The notes under the pieces were generated by a model. The model did no database searches and was not told the origin of the DNA. It saw nothing but the letters and a program-made list of their open reading frames with translations. Of a DNA stretch of 64,000 nucleotides, positions 1-61,717 are shown one piece after another. This stretch comes from Piliocolobus tephrosceles (lineage: Eukaryota > Chordata > Mammalia > Primates > Cercopithecidae). Position 1 is the first letter of the stretch. The number at the start of each line of letters is the position of its first letter. Both the position numbers and the translations under genes were made by a program. Where the stretch lies: contig NC_045453.1 of assembly GCF_002776525.5 (NCBI RefSeq), positions 38,400,824 through 38,464,823 on the forward strand. The letters run 5' to 3'.

Positions 1-279
1 AGTGAGGGCTGTGCGCAGTGGCTCACGCCTGTAATCCCAGCACTTTGTGAGGCCAAGGCGGGCTGATCAGCTTTGAGGCCAGCCTGGCTAACATGGTGAA
101 ACCCCCTCTCTACTACAAGTACAAAAATAGGCCAGGCTTGGTGGCAGGCGCCTGTAATCCCAGCTACTTGGGAGGTTGAAGCACAAGAATATCTTGAATA
201 CAGGAAGCGGAGGTTGCAGTGAGCCGAGATAGCGGCACTGCACTCCAGCACCAGCAACAATGCAAGACTATGTTGTTGT

Positions 280-310
<31 letters not shown>

Positions 311-605
311 GGCAGCAGGAACTTCCTAACACCAAAGGCGGGACACCAGGGCAGTCAGAGCTGCCCCCAAAAGGCCGTCCTGCCCTCTCTCAGCCCAATG
401 GTAAAGCACCAGATGACCGTGGGATTCCGGAACGGGGCTGGGCTCACAACTCCTACTCAGGCGGAAGGGCTACACAGCCCCCATCAGGGGCTGCGAGCTT
501 GTCGGCAGAAAGCGCCATGCAGCACCATTAGCAACAGGGGTCAGTGGGTTAGTTCTGCTTTTTTAGTTTTAAGTTCTTAGTTTTAAGAACGAGTAGAAGC
601 CAAAC
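1..605 (-). other. NINL: NINL intron 17 (partial)
   Basis: It holds an Alu at 6-310. In 311-605 I see no gene or recognisable repeat. The next NINL exon lies left of the window. Confidence 0.85.
6..310 (+). mobile_element. Alu, poly(A) at right
   Basis: Starts ggctgtgcgcagtggctcac and ends in a mixed T/A tail of 24 A; diverged copy. Confidence 0.93.
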
Positions 606-49461
<48,856 letters not shown>

Positions 49462-49754
49462 CCCATAGCAAGCTGGCAGTGTGCAAGGGAAGAAGAAAAC
49501 ATCAGGACACTTTCCCGCCTCCCCTCCCATTCCCACACTGCCGGTGAGTGCCGAGCTACGTGGTCCAGGCAGGGGCAGGAGCTGGCATGTGGGGAAGGCA
49601 CCAGGGACCCTTACATGGCCAAGCACAGTGGGAGGACTCAGCTCCACCCTTGCAGGAGAGGCCAGAGCAGGTTAACAGGGAGTGAGGATAAATAGTCCTT
49701 CAGTCGTCAGTCACAAGAACTAGAATTTCTTTGTTGTATGAAAAATATCCATTA

Positions 49755-49908
49755 GGCCAGGTATGGTGACTCACGCTTGTAATCCCAACACTTTGGTAGA
49801 CAAAGGCAGGAGGACTGCTTGAACCCAGGAGTTCAAGGGTGCAGTGGACTGTGACAGTGTCACTGTTCTCCAGCCTGGGCAGCAGAGTGAAACCCTATCT
49901 CAAAAAGG
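49755..49908 (+). mobile_element. Short Alu-derived element (internal deletion)
   Basis: Alu head (ggccaggtatggtgactcac) joined to an Alu end (cactgttctccagcctgggc) in 154 bp; a deleted Alu or a free-monomer type. Confidence 0.85.
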
Positions 49909-50029
49909 AAACTATTATAGAATAATTAGAAAATAGAGATATGTAGTATAAAGAACACTAAAACCATCAAAAATTCCACTACCATATAAAAACACTACTA
50001 TTAATATTTTGACCAGCATACAATCTAAT

Positions 50030-50323
50030 TTTTTTGTTGGGGGGAGACTGGGTCTTGCTCTATTGCCCAGGCTGGAGTGCAGTGGCGCAATCTCAGCTCA
50101 CTGCAACCTCTGCCTCCTGGGTTGAAGTGATTCTCCTGCCACAGCCTCACAAGTAGCTGGGACTACAGGTGCATGCCACCACTCCTGGCTAATTTTTGTA
50201 TTTTTACCAAAGACGAGGTTTCACCATGTGGACAGGCTGGTCTTGAACTCTTGACCTCAAGTGATTGCCTGCCTTGGCCTCCCAAAGTGCTGGGATTACA
50301 GGTGTGAGCCACCACATGCAGCC
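50030..50323 (-). mobile_element. Alu
   Basis: Reverse diverged Alu, from 'ttttttgttggggggagactggg' to 'accacatgcagcc'. Confidence 0.93.
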
Positions 50324-50499
50324 CGGATTAATTTTTCTGTATACATGTACAAATGTAGTTTTTTTCCTTACAAGGTTTTCTTTTTTGTAGTAAAAAGGCA
50401 GTAAAAATTTTACTAAATTGTACTAAATAAAAGTGCTTACAATAAGGAAAAAAAGGAAACTCCAATAAAAATATACAGAGTATGTTAATACATCACAAA

Positions 50500-50885
50500 A
50501 GAAATATATATAATTAATAACCATCTAAAAATGCTCAAATTAAAACCAAGATATGCTATTTGTAACTGTCAAATTATCAAGACGAAAAATCCTGGATGCC
50601 TATTGTAAGCAGGGGATCTCGCCCACTGCTGGAGGAAGGAATTGGCAAACATTTCTGGGGGGTACTTTGTCTGTATATGAAGAATACTTACAATAGTAAC
50701 TGTCCTAGTATCTCACTTACATGAAATTCCTTATATTTAAGAAAACAGAGCTACAGACAAAAATGTGAGTTCATCAGAATATTATTTATATAAGAACAGG
50801 AAAGAAAATAACCTAAAATATCCACCAGAAGAATAGTTTGTCAAATTATTGTGTATTTATATGACAGAATATTAAACAGTCTTGA
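50500..50885 (+). mobile_element. L1M 3' fragment
   Basis: 'gatctcgcccactgctggag', 'attggcaaacatttctgggg' and 'gaatagtttgtcaaattatt' resemble old L1 3' sequence. Confidence 0.5.
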
Positions 50886-50896
50886 AATTCACATTT

Positions 50897-51202
50897 ATTT
50901 ATTTTTGATTGTTTAGAGACAGGGTCTCACTCTGTCACCCAGCCTGGAGTGCAGTGGTACAATCATAGCTCACTGTAAACTTGAACTCCTGGGCCCAAGA
51001 GATCCTTTTGCCTCAGCCTCTCAAGTAGCTGGGACTATGGATGCATACCACTGTGCCCAGCTAATTTATTTAAAATTTTTTTACCAAGATGGGAGTCTCA
51101 CTATGTTACCCAGGCGGGTTTCAGACTACTGGACTCAAGTGATCCCTTGCTGTGGCCTCCCAAAGTGCTGGGATTACAAAGTGTAAGCCACTGCACCCAG
51201 CC
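50897..51202 (-). mobile_element. Old Alu
   Basis: Reverse AluJ-like copy; flanking aaattcacattt (50885-50896) and aaaatcacatttc (51204 on). Confidence 0.92.
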
Positions 51203-51432
51203 GAAAATCACATTTCTGAAAAATATTTAATAGCACGAGCAGTGTAGAAGAATAAAAACTTTATAATAATAATAATAACTAATATACTTACTGGTCACTT
51301 TACATATAATAATTCATTTATGCCTTATAACAATTCTACCAAGAAGTTTCTGCAACTTTCTGGAGGAAAATATATTTTAAAAAAGGGGAAAAAAGAAACA
51401 AATACACCAAAATGGTAAGAAATGCTTTCATT

Positions 51433-51739
51433 GGCCTGGGCGCGGTAGCTCACGTCTGTAATCCCAGCACTTTGGGAGGCTGAGGCGGGTGGATCACGAG
51501 GTCAGGAAATCAAGACCATCCTGGCCAACATAGTGAAACCCCATCTCTACTAAAAATACAAAAAAAAATTAGCCGGGCGAGGTGGCGGGCGCCTGTAGTC
51601 CCAGCTACTCAGGAGGCTGAGGCAGGAGAATGGCGTGAACCCGAGAGGCGGAGCTTGCAGTAAGCTGAGATCGCACCACTGCACTCCAGCCTGGGCGACA
51701 GACCAAGACGCCATCTAAAAAAATAAATAAATAAAAATA
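51433..51739 (+). mobile_element. AluY with target-site duplication
   Basis: Forward; duplication agaaatgctttca at 51418-51430 and 51740-51752. Confidence 0.95.
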
Positions 51740-52318
51740 AGAAATGCTTTCATGGTATGACACATTCATATTTCCTATGTTGTATATTTTTATATCTCTC
51801 AAAAATTTTAGAACAAGTAGAACACTTTAGTAACTAGAAAATGTTACTAAAACATAAAAAACATTAAGGCTCTAAAGATATTCAGATAACCCACATAAAA
51901 CCACCAATATTAGGCCATCATTCTGACCCACAAAAATGGCAATTTCATACGGTTCAGCCTATAAGGTAGGCACAAGAACTAAGGAACAATTCTAAAAAAC
52001 AGAAAATATAAGGAAACAACAAGATGAAAAGTCAATCAAGCTCATTCATAATCAAGTAATTCGTAAACATGAAACAATGAAGCAACATCCCTTTCCAGTA
52101 AGGCACAGCACAGTAAATGCCAGTTCTATATAGATGTCACTTTAATGTGGTGGGTGGCATTTACTTGCCATCATCCACATGGAGTAGGGAGGTCGGAGTC
52201 AGAAGAAGAATGTATCAGGAGTTGAAAATCTGTTCAGATCAACTCCCCAGTGGAAAATGTGCATGCTCCTCATCTTACTCAGGAAAATAATATAATCAAT
52301 GATATAAAAATTAACGTT

Positions 52319-52476
52319 GGCTAGGTACAGGGTGTGAGCCTGTAGTCTCAGCTTCTCAGGAGGCTGAGGCAGGAGGATAACTTGAGCCCAGGATTCAAGG
52401 CTGCAGTGAGCCATGATCACACCACTGCACTCTAGCCTGGGTGACAGAGCAAGATCTTGTCTCTTAAAAAAAAAAT
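52319..52476 (+). mobile_element. Alu fragment (internally deleted)
   Basis: ggctaggtacagggtgtgag joins straight to the right-hand Alu section, about 158 bp. Confidence 0.85.
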
Positions 52477-52834
52477 TAATCAGAATCTTCACGGTGACAT
52501 TAAATTGACTGTAGAAAGTGAACATAGCTGACCTTTTAATTAAACACCTGTTGATAAGCTGTAAAAACAGCCAGTATCTACACTGAGAATGAACAAACCG
52601 GTTCATAAATCTCAGACGGCGTGCAGGTGAAAACGATAATCTGCTCAGCATCTGCAAGGGCCTGCCCTATTTGCTAATCAAATTACTCAACCCTTCTCAG
52701 ACAGGAGTACACAGAAGTTCAGACAGGGCAAAGAGGAGTGAACTGTGAACATCTGTCTCCTCTTTCAGACTGTTTTGAGATAGTAACAAAGAAAATGGAC
52801 AGAAAACCATAAACGATAAATCGGAAAGCAAACT

Positions 52835-53040
52835 AAGCCTGGGCAACATGGTGAGACCCCATCCCTACAAAAAATAGAACTAGCCGGGCGCGGTGGTGCA
52901 TGCCTGTAGTCCCAGCTACTTGGGAGACTTAGGGAGGAGGATCACCTAGAGGCCAGGAAGTTGAGGCTGCAGTGAGCTGTGATAGTGCCACTGCACTCCA
53001 GCCTTAGCAACAAAGCCAGACCTTGTCTCAAAAAATAAAA
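52835..53040 (+). mobile_element. 5'-truncated Alu
   Basis: Starts inside the left monomer at agcctgggcaacatggtgag; A-rich tail with G substitutions. Confidence 0.88.
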
Positions 53041-54906
53041 AAGAAAAAGAAAGAAATGAAAAAGAAAGACAAGTGGTAAAATCCAGAATGTGAAAGGCAG
53101 GGAACAGGGAGAGAGGGCAGAGTGGCTGGTAGAAGGACCCCAGGCGAAGGGGAGCAGGATGCCATCAGGGTTCACCCAGCCCACCAGGGCCCAATTTCCA
53201 GCCCTTTCCTGTGTCTCCAAGAATCACAAAAAAATCTGTTTTGAAAATTCCTCCACTTTTTTTCTATTTTATGTTTAGTTGTAACCAATTCAACCATTTA
53301 AAGTATATAAAATAAAGAAAACAAAATAAGCCTGTCCCTCTACCCTCCCTGCTTCCCAGAAGAATCACTGCTTGGAACGCAGGCTTTGAGATCATTTCTA
53401 AGACTCTAGAACAGATGGGCGGTGAGGCACACGCACGTACATAACACACAGACACACATGTATATACATACTTATGTATAATAACTATAACACTGAGTAC
53501 ATTATTTTCCAACTTGTTTTGAAACTTGCACTGAGAGATCGTTCCCTGTCTCCCCCATTTTAAAAAATACAATGCGCTCTTGTGTGCAGGGCTGTAACAT
53601 GATGTATCTAAGTATTCTCAGAGAGAGACGGGTAAATCCAGGGTTTTCTCTTACATCACCTCCTGCTTGTAATCTGAAGGGTAGGGGAGAAGATAAAACC
53701 TCCTGCCTCAAACACCCCTGCTCCTTCCTCTTCGTGAGCTCTGAAAGGCGTGAACCAACCACTGTTTCCTCCTGACCATGCCCCACAGGCCATGCCTTTG
53801 GGAAGGTCCAGGAGCACTTCCCAAACAGCAAGGCTTGGAGGAAACATGCGGCTGGGCTGTTTTCCCAACGTCAAAGGGTAAAAAAGGGATCTCTTCATCT
53901 CCTGGCTGTGGGAAAGTCCTGCACCTAAGCCAGCGGGGGGTGCCTGGCCTTGGCTCTCAGCTCTCCCTATACCACAGCTATTTTTACTACACAGGAGAAG
54001 GCACAAAATGGGGACTCAAGTTCTTTCTCATGTGCATCTTTCCCTTTCTAAACAAGATGGGGAAAGTCTCAAATTGGGGCCTGCAGAGCCCTGGCTGCCC
54101 CTAGAAGGACAGCTCTACGTGTGGCCAGGCCTGGCCCATGACACTGCAAACCCTCTGTGGAACTAAGAGAGGCACAAAAAAGGAAAGACCCTGCCATGGC
54201 TGGGACTGCAGGGGCAGCAAGGCTGGAGAAAGAGCTCCTTCCCCACCACCTACAGCAGCTGGGCCTGCCAGTCCTCCCTCTCCTGCAAAATAATCAATCC
54301 CGAAGCTCTACACATTCTCAAAAAGCCCAGAAAAGAGAGCCAAGGGAAAGGAAAGGGGAAGTGATTAGAATAATACAACACTTTTCCAAGCACATAGATG
54401 GAAAAGTCGTTCCGCTTGGGACAACAAATGAAAAGCACCCGCGCCAAGCACACCCTTGTGAACCTCAGAGCAAACTAACGAGTGAGCCCTACAGATGTCC
54501 AGAGAGAAGGAGGAGCCCCACATCACAGCAGCAGGGATCAGAACGGCACCATGCCCGCAGCAGCAAGGCTGAAGGTTCAGAGCCAACCCAGGGCCTTCCA
54601 CATGCTCAGGGTAGTAGATGACTTTCCACCTACCCAAGAGGCTATAAAGTCCACGCTGAGCACACACTTCAGCAAAACAAGCGGTGAACCAAGAAAGTCG
54701 AAGACAAAGGCTCACGATCTGGGCTCCATCCAAGATGGGAGGCTTTGGTGTAGGAGCTCAGCCAGGCCAGGGATGGGAGGTGACCGACCCCAAACAGACT
54801 GCTGTGTATGCCCACTGAGCATTTGGGAAAAATAGGGATAGGCTTTTGACAGGGCCGATGGAGCATTTGGAAAAAATAAGAATAAGTTTATTAAAAAATG
54901 AGCCAG

Positions 54907-55224
54907 GGCCGGGTGCAGTGGCTCATGCCCATAAACACAGCACTTTGGGAGGCCCAGGCAGGTGGATCACTTGAGGTCAGGAGTTCGAGACCAGCCCGGC
55001 CAATATGGTGAAATCCTGTCTCCACAAAAATACAAAAAATACAAAAATTAGCTAGGCATGGTGGCAGGCGCCTGAAATCCCAGCTGAGGCAAGAGAATCG
55101 CTTGAGCCTGGGGGGCGGAGGTTGCAGTAAGCTGAGATCATACCACTGCACTCCAGGCTGGGCAATAGAGTGAGACTGTCTCCAAAAACAAAACAAAACA
55201 AAACAAAACAAAACAAAACAAAAC
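54907..55224 (+). mobile_element. Alu with (AAAAC)n tail
   Basis: Forward Alu whose tail has become about nine copies of the pentamer aaaac (55184-55224). Confidence 0.94.
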
Positions 55225-55589
55225 GATAAGCCAGTAAAATCCCAGACAACATCAGCCTCTATAAAGCCAAACCCAGCAAAAGAGTAGAAGTATAATCACG
55301 GCCAACCTGTGGGTTCTGCAGTGGACAATGTTATGCAGTGACAACAGCAAAAACGCACAGTGGCCACTGGGGAGCCTAAAGAGTATAAGAAATAACAGCA
55401 GAATGAGGTTTAATTACCTTGTCCATACTCTGTATGCCATAAAACAGTATAGTTAGGGTATGGACATGAGTATCAGGAGAAATATCTAAGACTGAAACGT
55501 GGCTGCCTCTAAGGAGACAGATGGAGAGATGAAGGCAACAGAGTAGGGTAGTTGATGTCAACATACACTTCTTAAAACTTTCTCCCTTT

Positions 55590-55878
55590 CTTTGTTTTTG
55601 AATCAGAGTCTCCCTCATGTCGGCTGGGGTGCGGTGGTGTTGATCACAGCTCACTGCAGCCTCAACCTCCTGGGCTCAAGCGATCCTCTCACCTCAGCCC
55701 CCAAGCAGCTGGGACTACAGGTGCGTACCACCCTGCCCGGCTACTTTTAAATTTTTCTGTACAGATGGGGCCTCCCTATGTTACCCGGGCTGGTCTCAAA
55801 TTCCTGGGCTCAAGTGATCCTTCTACCTTGGCCTCCCAGAGGGCTGGGATTACAGGTGTGAGTCACCACATCTGGCCT
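55590..55878 (-). mobile_element. Old Alu
   Basis: Reverse AluJ-like copy with 'tgcagcctcaacctcctggg', ending catctggcc. Confidence 0.9.
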
Positions 55879-57069
55879 GAATGTTTTCATTTTTAAGCCA
55901 TGTGAATATGTTATTTGACAAAACAAAAACTGATGTCAAAGAGCCGTGCACCTGCTGGCTCTGCACATACAACACAGCAGTGCTCCTGGGGAGGTGTGAA
56001 GTTCATTATAGAGCCAGTCCTCCCCACACACAGAGTACAAAATACCGGAGTAAACAATGAACTTCAGTTCAGTGCACAGCAGTGTGGCTGTCAGGGAGCA
56101 CCACCCTCTGCACGTCACTGGGAGGCCCCCTGGAGGGACGGCCCTGGGCTGCTGCCGGTGGAGGGTGGTTCTGGGGAGGAGGAACCCAGAAACGAGCTTC
56201 GTGCCTTCACCGTCCCATTGTGGGGGGCGCAGCTACCTGAGGACACTGTCTCCTTCAGGCCCACGGTGGCACCACAGGCCACCATTAACGAGGCTCCTGA
56301 CAAGAGTCGAAATGCACGTCACGTTAATTGCACATCTACACTCGCATGCTTGCCGCTTGGTCTCTCTCCCTCCCCCTTTCTCAGGGACCCAGCCTCTACC
56401 TGCCCCAGCAGCATTTACGGGACCAACACGGTGCCCTGCCCAGGCTGGGGACTCCCCTGGGGTTGGAGCTTGGCTTATGTGGGTGAAAGACACCTCGGTG
56501 TGAGATGTTGGTGGCCGCCCCGGCCCATCCCAACCCCGCAATGCCACTGGAAGATGAACATGTGTCGCCGAATGAAGGGCAGGGAGGCATGGGCGTGGAC
56601 TGTGCACCTCTGGCCCTGTCCTGAGAGGGGACTTCTGTGGTCGCCAGGCGAGGGGAGCTCTGTTTCTGTCCAGCTTCTTCCTCGGAAAGCAGGGGCTGAG
56701 AGGGATGGGCTCCCTTACCTCTGCTGTGGCCTGTGGTCCTATGAAAAGGCCTCACTCCTGGACAGTGGACCACCATGGAAGAGAGGAGTCTGCCAGGTCC
56801 TGTAAAAATACTGCGTGATATATTTTCTTTCTTCCCCCACAACATAAATTACACCCACATTTGCTTTCCAGAGTTCTCTCAGCTGACCCCAGCATCCACT
56901 GGGTAAGGAATCCTTTGACGCCCTGGACCTGGTGTAGACGGTGGGCAGCCCTCAGGGGCACAGCCAGGGCAGACATGGTCCTAGGCTGCCATGTGTGGCT
57001 GGCCAACCATGGCATGGCCTCTGCTCCCAGGCATGGACACGGCCTGGCCCCAAGGTCACAGTGATGGGT

Positions 57070-57233
57070 AGGGCTGGGGAGCACAGAACTGGGGAGCATA
57101 GGGTTGGGTAACATAGAACTGGGGAGAGCACAGAACTGGGGAGCACAGGGGTGGGGAAGCACACAACTGGGGAGCACAGGGCCAGGGAGCACAGGGCTGG
57201 GGAAACACAGGGTCAGGGAGCACGGAGCTGGGC
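57070..57233. repeat. G-rich ~16-20-bp minisatellite
   Basis: Variants of actggggagcacaggg repeated about nine times (ggggagcacagaact, gccagggagcacaggg, ctggggaaacacaggg). Confidence 0.88.
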
Positions 57234-59262
57234 TTCAGGGTGGCAGCACAAGACACTTGCCAGCCAGGGCTCTTGGGCTGTCAGCTGCTGCTGGAGAGGC
57301 CCTGCCCACTGACCTGCAGTGTTTGATCAAATGACATGAGTGTTGCCCTTTAGCGACCGGCAGGCACTTGATAAACGTTACCAAAACGTACACTAACATG
57401 GGCAGGACTGGGGTCAGCTAGCCCTAGCAGTGCTGATGCCCAGAATGCAGTGTCCAATTTCCCTACAGCACAGCTGTGTGCACACTCACGGAATCAGCTG
57501 GGACAGCAGGGGTAAGGAGTCAGCAAACAGCCATGCTCCTGCTGCTAGGGTCAACGGAGATAGGCCAAGGTCACATGACAGGGTTCACAGCAGCGGGATC
57601 TTCCTGATCCATGCAAAGACAACCCTGGTTAAACAGAGGTTGGCAATGCTGACTCCTTAGCCACGGAGAACCAGCAACCTGCCCCACACCTCGCTGTGAG
57701 GCCGCAGGGCCCCTGCGTGGCCAAGGCAGGCAGCTCAGATCTGGGCAAGTCCCAGCTCCTGCCACTTGCGGCCTCATGGTCTACAGGGTGGACTAAAAAT
57801 CTGCTACTAAGGGGGCGATGACTGAAAGGGCCAGGCGCTCCATACAGAGACTGCTGCTTACTCACTACACGCTGTAATACTGCCACCAGGGACACCAGAA
57901 CTACCATACCACGTATGTACAGGTGCCCAGAATCCGAGTTTCATGCTGCTCAAACCCTATTTCCAGCGGTGCCTTGCTGCAAATCGGCCTTCCCCTCCCT
58001 CCCTACTTGGAAATACAACCAATGCAAATGACAGAACACTGACGGGAGAAAGACAGCCGCCCTAACTCTTCCCAGGGAGGCCACAGCGCGTGAGCCGCCC
58101 ACCCAGAGCCCTCTGTTTAGACTTCCCAAAGCCTCTGCATGAGGGTAGAGGCAAAGACACCCCTTCTCTATCATCCTTCCACAGACCACGGGGAGGAGGA
58201 ACGAAACAGGGAGCTTTCCCTGAACTCTCAGGACCAAGACATTCGTCCAGCACTGCCACTGCACACCCCTGCGGGTTCCCGGGGGCTCCCAGGCCTGGGC
58301 AGGCGCCTCAGTGCAGTCTCACAACAAGCAGGTCACTGTAATAATACACACTGTTTACCTGGGCAGTTCAGAGGCCTCTTCAGTTTCTTCTTCATGCAAA
58401 CTGAATTATTAATACTCAGTATTCCACATGTGCATAAAATGTTTGCACATCAAAATCACTGGAAAACCTGGCCAGCATTCAGCAGCTGACTACAAAATTG
58501 ATAAAAAGCAACACAGTTTCTCTTAGTTTCATTTTTGGAAACTGGAATGAGCATGCTGTCAATGATCCTAATGCTATAAAGCTTAATTTAAGATACAAAC
58601 ATAAACTTTGCCAGCAAGTGAAAGAAAATCCTGTTTTCATCCAGAGGCGAAAAGTCTGTCCCCAAACAAACTGGACACTGCCCCAAAGACAGATGATGTG
58701 GCCATCACTCTGCAGGACCGTGCAGCCCTCTGGAGGCCGGAGGAGCAAGGTGTTGGTTTGCTTTTAATTTAGTTAATTTATGCACAGTGACGAGGGAATT
58801 TAAGCTATGCCCCCCAGAATCCATTGGGCATTAAGGGCAGAGAAGGGATTCATGACCACTCGGAGGCAGCCTAGGTGTGCCGATCACCTAGGGACCCAGA
58901 GTGTCCGTAACAAAAAGCCATTCCCAACAAGGCTCTCTGTAAATCCCGCTCACCCAGAAAGAACAGGGCTGAGGCAGCCCTTTGAGGGTGCTTCTTTTTT
59001 ATCTGGAAAGATGTTATAACCCCAATAAAACACTGAAGCCAGTGCCTACCTTCCAGCTGAGCGGACCTCAGTGCTACTTCAAACGGCCTTGCCAGCAGGA
59101 ATCAAGCTTCACACTCCGGCAGTTCTGAGCTATTAGGATTAACTTCTGCTTTAACTGTTTTCATGGTTTTTGCTAATTTTTCAAAATTTTTGCTATTTAT
59201 TCATTTTGCAGGCACAGGCCTGAAATAGCTCAACAATCAAGTTATCAAGTTTGAAAGGCTAT

Positions 59263-59265
<3 letters not shown>

Positions 59266-59293
<28 letters not shown>

Positions 59294-59595
59294 GAGACGG
59301 AGTCCTTCTGTCACCCAGGCTGGAGTGCAGTGGCCGGATCTCAGCTCACTGCAAGCTCCGCCTCCCGGGTTCTTGCCATTCTCCTGGCTCAGCCTACCAA
59401 GTAGCTGGGACTACAGGCGCCCGCCACCTCGCCCGGCTATTTTTTTGTATTTTTAGTAGAGACGGGGTTTCACCGTGTTAGCCAGGATGGTCTCGATCTT
59501 CTGATCGCCCGATCTTCTGATTGTCTCGATCTTTGGCCGCCCGTCTCGGCCTCCCAAAGTGCTGGGATTACAGGTTTGAGCCACCGCGCCCGGCC
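59266..59595 (-). mobile_element. AluY, young monkey-type, internally rearranged
   Basis: Reverse copy with a long T tract. At about 59493-59545 the usual 'ctcgatctcctgacctcgtgatccgcccg' is replaced by repeated gatcttctgat/gtctcgatct segments. Confidence 0.93.
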
Positions 59596-59844
59596 CCCCC
59601 TTTTTTTTTTTTTAATCAAATAAGGTTTAAGCTTTTTTATTGTTCCAGTCCCAAAAATATAAAAATAAGCTTATACCTCATTTAAGTGTTAATCAGTATA
59701 ACACTTACTTTCCCTACAAAGTAGATTTTCAGACTAAAAACTACAAAGATACCAAATGTTAAAACTGTCCTAGAACACCTATCTTTCTATGGTCTCCTAA
59801 AAAAAGACATCTCAGTACCTATCAATGCCAGACTGTGCTGTCAA

Positions 59845-60050
59845 AGTCTCTGGTTTTAATGTGGGTTCTGCCACTTTCTAGCTCTTGTGACCTTGGACAC
59901 ATTACTTCACCTCCCTGAACCTCAGTTTCCTGATCTGAACAACCCGATTAGGACATTATGAGCATTAAAAGAGCTAATGCTAAGCATGCTAACATGTTAG
60001 GTACTGAGACCTGTGCCTAATAGATGGCAAGTACTGAATAAATGTTACCA
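59845..60050 (+). mobile_element. MIR
   Basis: Long match to the MIR plan: 'gggttctgccactttctagc', 'cctcagtttcctgatctgaa', 'agtactgaataaatgttacc'. Confidence 0.75.
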
Positions 60051-61034
60051 TGCCCCATTAAACAGGCAACTGTGTCTGGGACTATACACATGTCTCTAAC
60101 CATCTATAAGCTGGGTGGGCATTTATAGCTTCCAAGATAAATAATCATATACAGCTAATCCTGTAAGTTCCTACTGTATGTCAATATATGTAGACTTTTA
60201 TATCCATACATACTTATATTCATGCTAGGACTATAGCAAATTTATGTGTATCCATATAATTACAAAATACCCATACAATTAGTTATAGACATGAGATTAT
60301 CCACACACACTTCTATGTATGTAAAATGAGCTCTTTCTATATATATCATTACAAAAATAGGAAACTTTATTCTCAGCATCAATATCAACTTCTAACATAA
60401 ATCTACTGTAAAGAAAGCAACAGTTCCTCTTTTTTACTGGCAATAGCCAATAACAGAAATAGAAGAAATGAGAGAACAAGAAGAGCACATTTGCAGCTAC
60501 CATTGTAATAGCTGTAATAAGACCAGAATCATCTGTGTATGATCAAAAACACTGGGAGGAGTGACATTGTGCACAATAGTGGAGCGGGAAGCTCTAGGGG
60601 GTCAGACGCTCCCACAGAAACTACTGAGCAACTGCAATCAACTATTTCAAAACTCTGGAATCATTTCAGATCCTTATGGGCCTGCTACCAACCCTGTTCC
60701 TCAGCCCCTGTTCCTGCTGCCCTAGAGCTGGAGGACAGCAGACTGCACTCCTGGGATATCCGGCTGGTGCCAGAGTGGGCAGTGGGGACCCTGTCCTCCA
60801 AAGCATGGGTTCAGGGTTTTGGCTGGTCTAGTGGTTCCTTTAGGGAATGAAGCAGACCTTGCCTTGCATTCAGCCTTCCTGGGCTACAGAAGCTTCCCTC
60901 AAAAGCATCTATCAGAAGATACAAAGGGATGGGAGTACCTTTTGGGAAGGAAGAAACTTTGTCGGGTCACTGGCTGACTGTGAAGAACGAAAACTTCAGT
61001 CACTGCACACAAGAAAGATTATACAATTTGAAGA

Positions 61035-61295
61035 ATGAAGAAAAAGAATGAAGAAAAATGAACACAGTCTAAAGGTCAAGTGAACAATCATATACATCAG
61101 AGGAGACCAGAATGGGGCAGAAAAAAACATTCACAGAAAAAATGGCCAAAAATTTCTCAAATCTGATGAAAGATATGCATATTTTGATCCAAAAGGTAAG
61201 AAACCCAAAAAGAATATTCTTAAAGAGACCCACACTGAGACTCATTATAGTCATATGGTCAAACCCTAAAGGCAAATAGAGAATTTTGAAAGCAG
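61035..61295 (+). mobile_element. L1 ORF1-derived fragment
   Basis: 'gaatgaagaaaaatgaacac', 'tttctcaaatctgatgaaag' and 'agagacccacactgagactc' follow the ORF1 C-terminal region of L1. Frames are broken. Confidence 0.6.
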
Positions 61296-61400
61296 CCAAC
61301 CAGCAGCCCTCGGAGCTGCTCTACGGAATAGCCATTCTTTTGTTTCTTCACTTCTCTAATAAACTTGCTTTCACTAAAAAAAAAAAAAAAAAAAAAAAAA
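61296..61400 (+). mobile_element. Possible LTR 3' fragment ending in AATAAA and poly(A)
   Basis: The stretch from 'ccagcagccctcggagctgc' to 'ctaataaacttgctttcact' resembles the R region of an ERV LTR and is followed directly by 23 A. It could be a reverse-transcribed polyadenylated end, or chance juxtaposition with the Alu to its right. Confidence 0.4.
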
Positions 61401-61715
61401 TGCCCAGGTGTGGTGGCTCAAGCCTGTAATCCCAGCATTTTTGGAGGCTGAGGCAGGCAGATCACTGGAGGTCAGGAGTTCAATACCAACCTGGTCAACA
61501 TGGTGAAACCCCCCCTCTACTAAAAATACAAAAGTTAGCCAGGGATAGTGGCAGGCACTACTTGCCTGTAATCCCAGTTACTTGGGAGGCCCAGGCAGAG
61601 AAGAGAGGAGAATTCCTTGAACCCGGGAGGTGGAGGCTGCAGGGAGCCAAGATCACACCATTGCACTCCAGCCTGGGCAACAGAGCAAGACTCTGTCTTC
61701 AAAAAAAAAAAAAAA
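61401..61715 (+). mobile_element. Alu
   Basis: Forward copy directly after a run of 23 A; near 61557 a small 'ggcactacttgcctgtaatc' variation; ends in A15. Confidence 0.92.
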
Positions 61716-61717
61716 GA

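Noticed and set aside
55915..56805. 296-codon plus-strand open frame in intron 1
   Set aside because: Longest open frame outside NINL. However, composition is haphazard (many Cys, Trp, Pro), I see no domain, signal or family likeness, and it sits in GC-rich intron. A transcript or conservation would be needed to revive it.
60500..61060. First exon or promoter of NINL
   Set aside because: I looked for a CpG-rich stretch with a donor upstream of exon 2. This and other parts of 49473-64000 are CpG-poor or repeat-derived, so exon 1 is probably outside the window.
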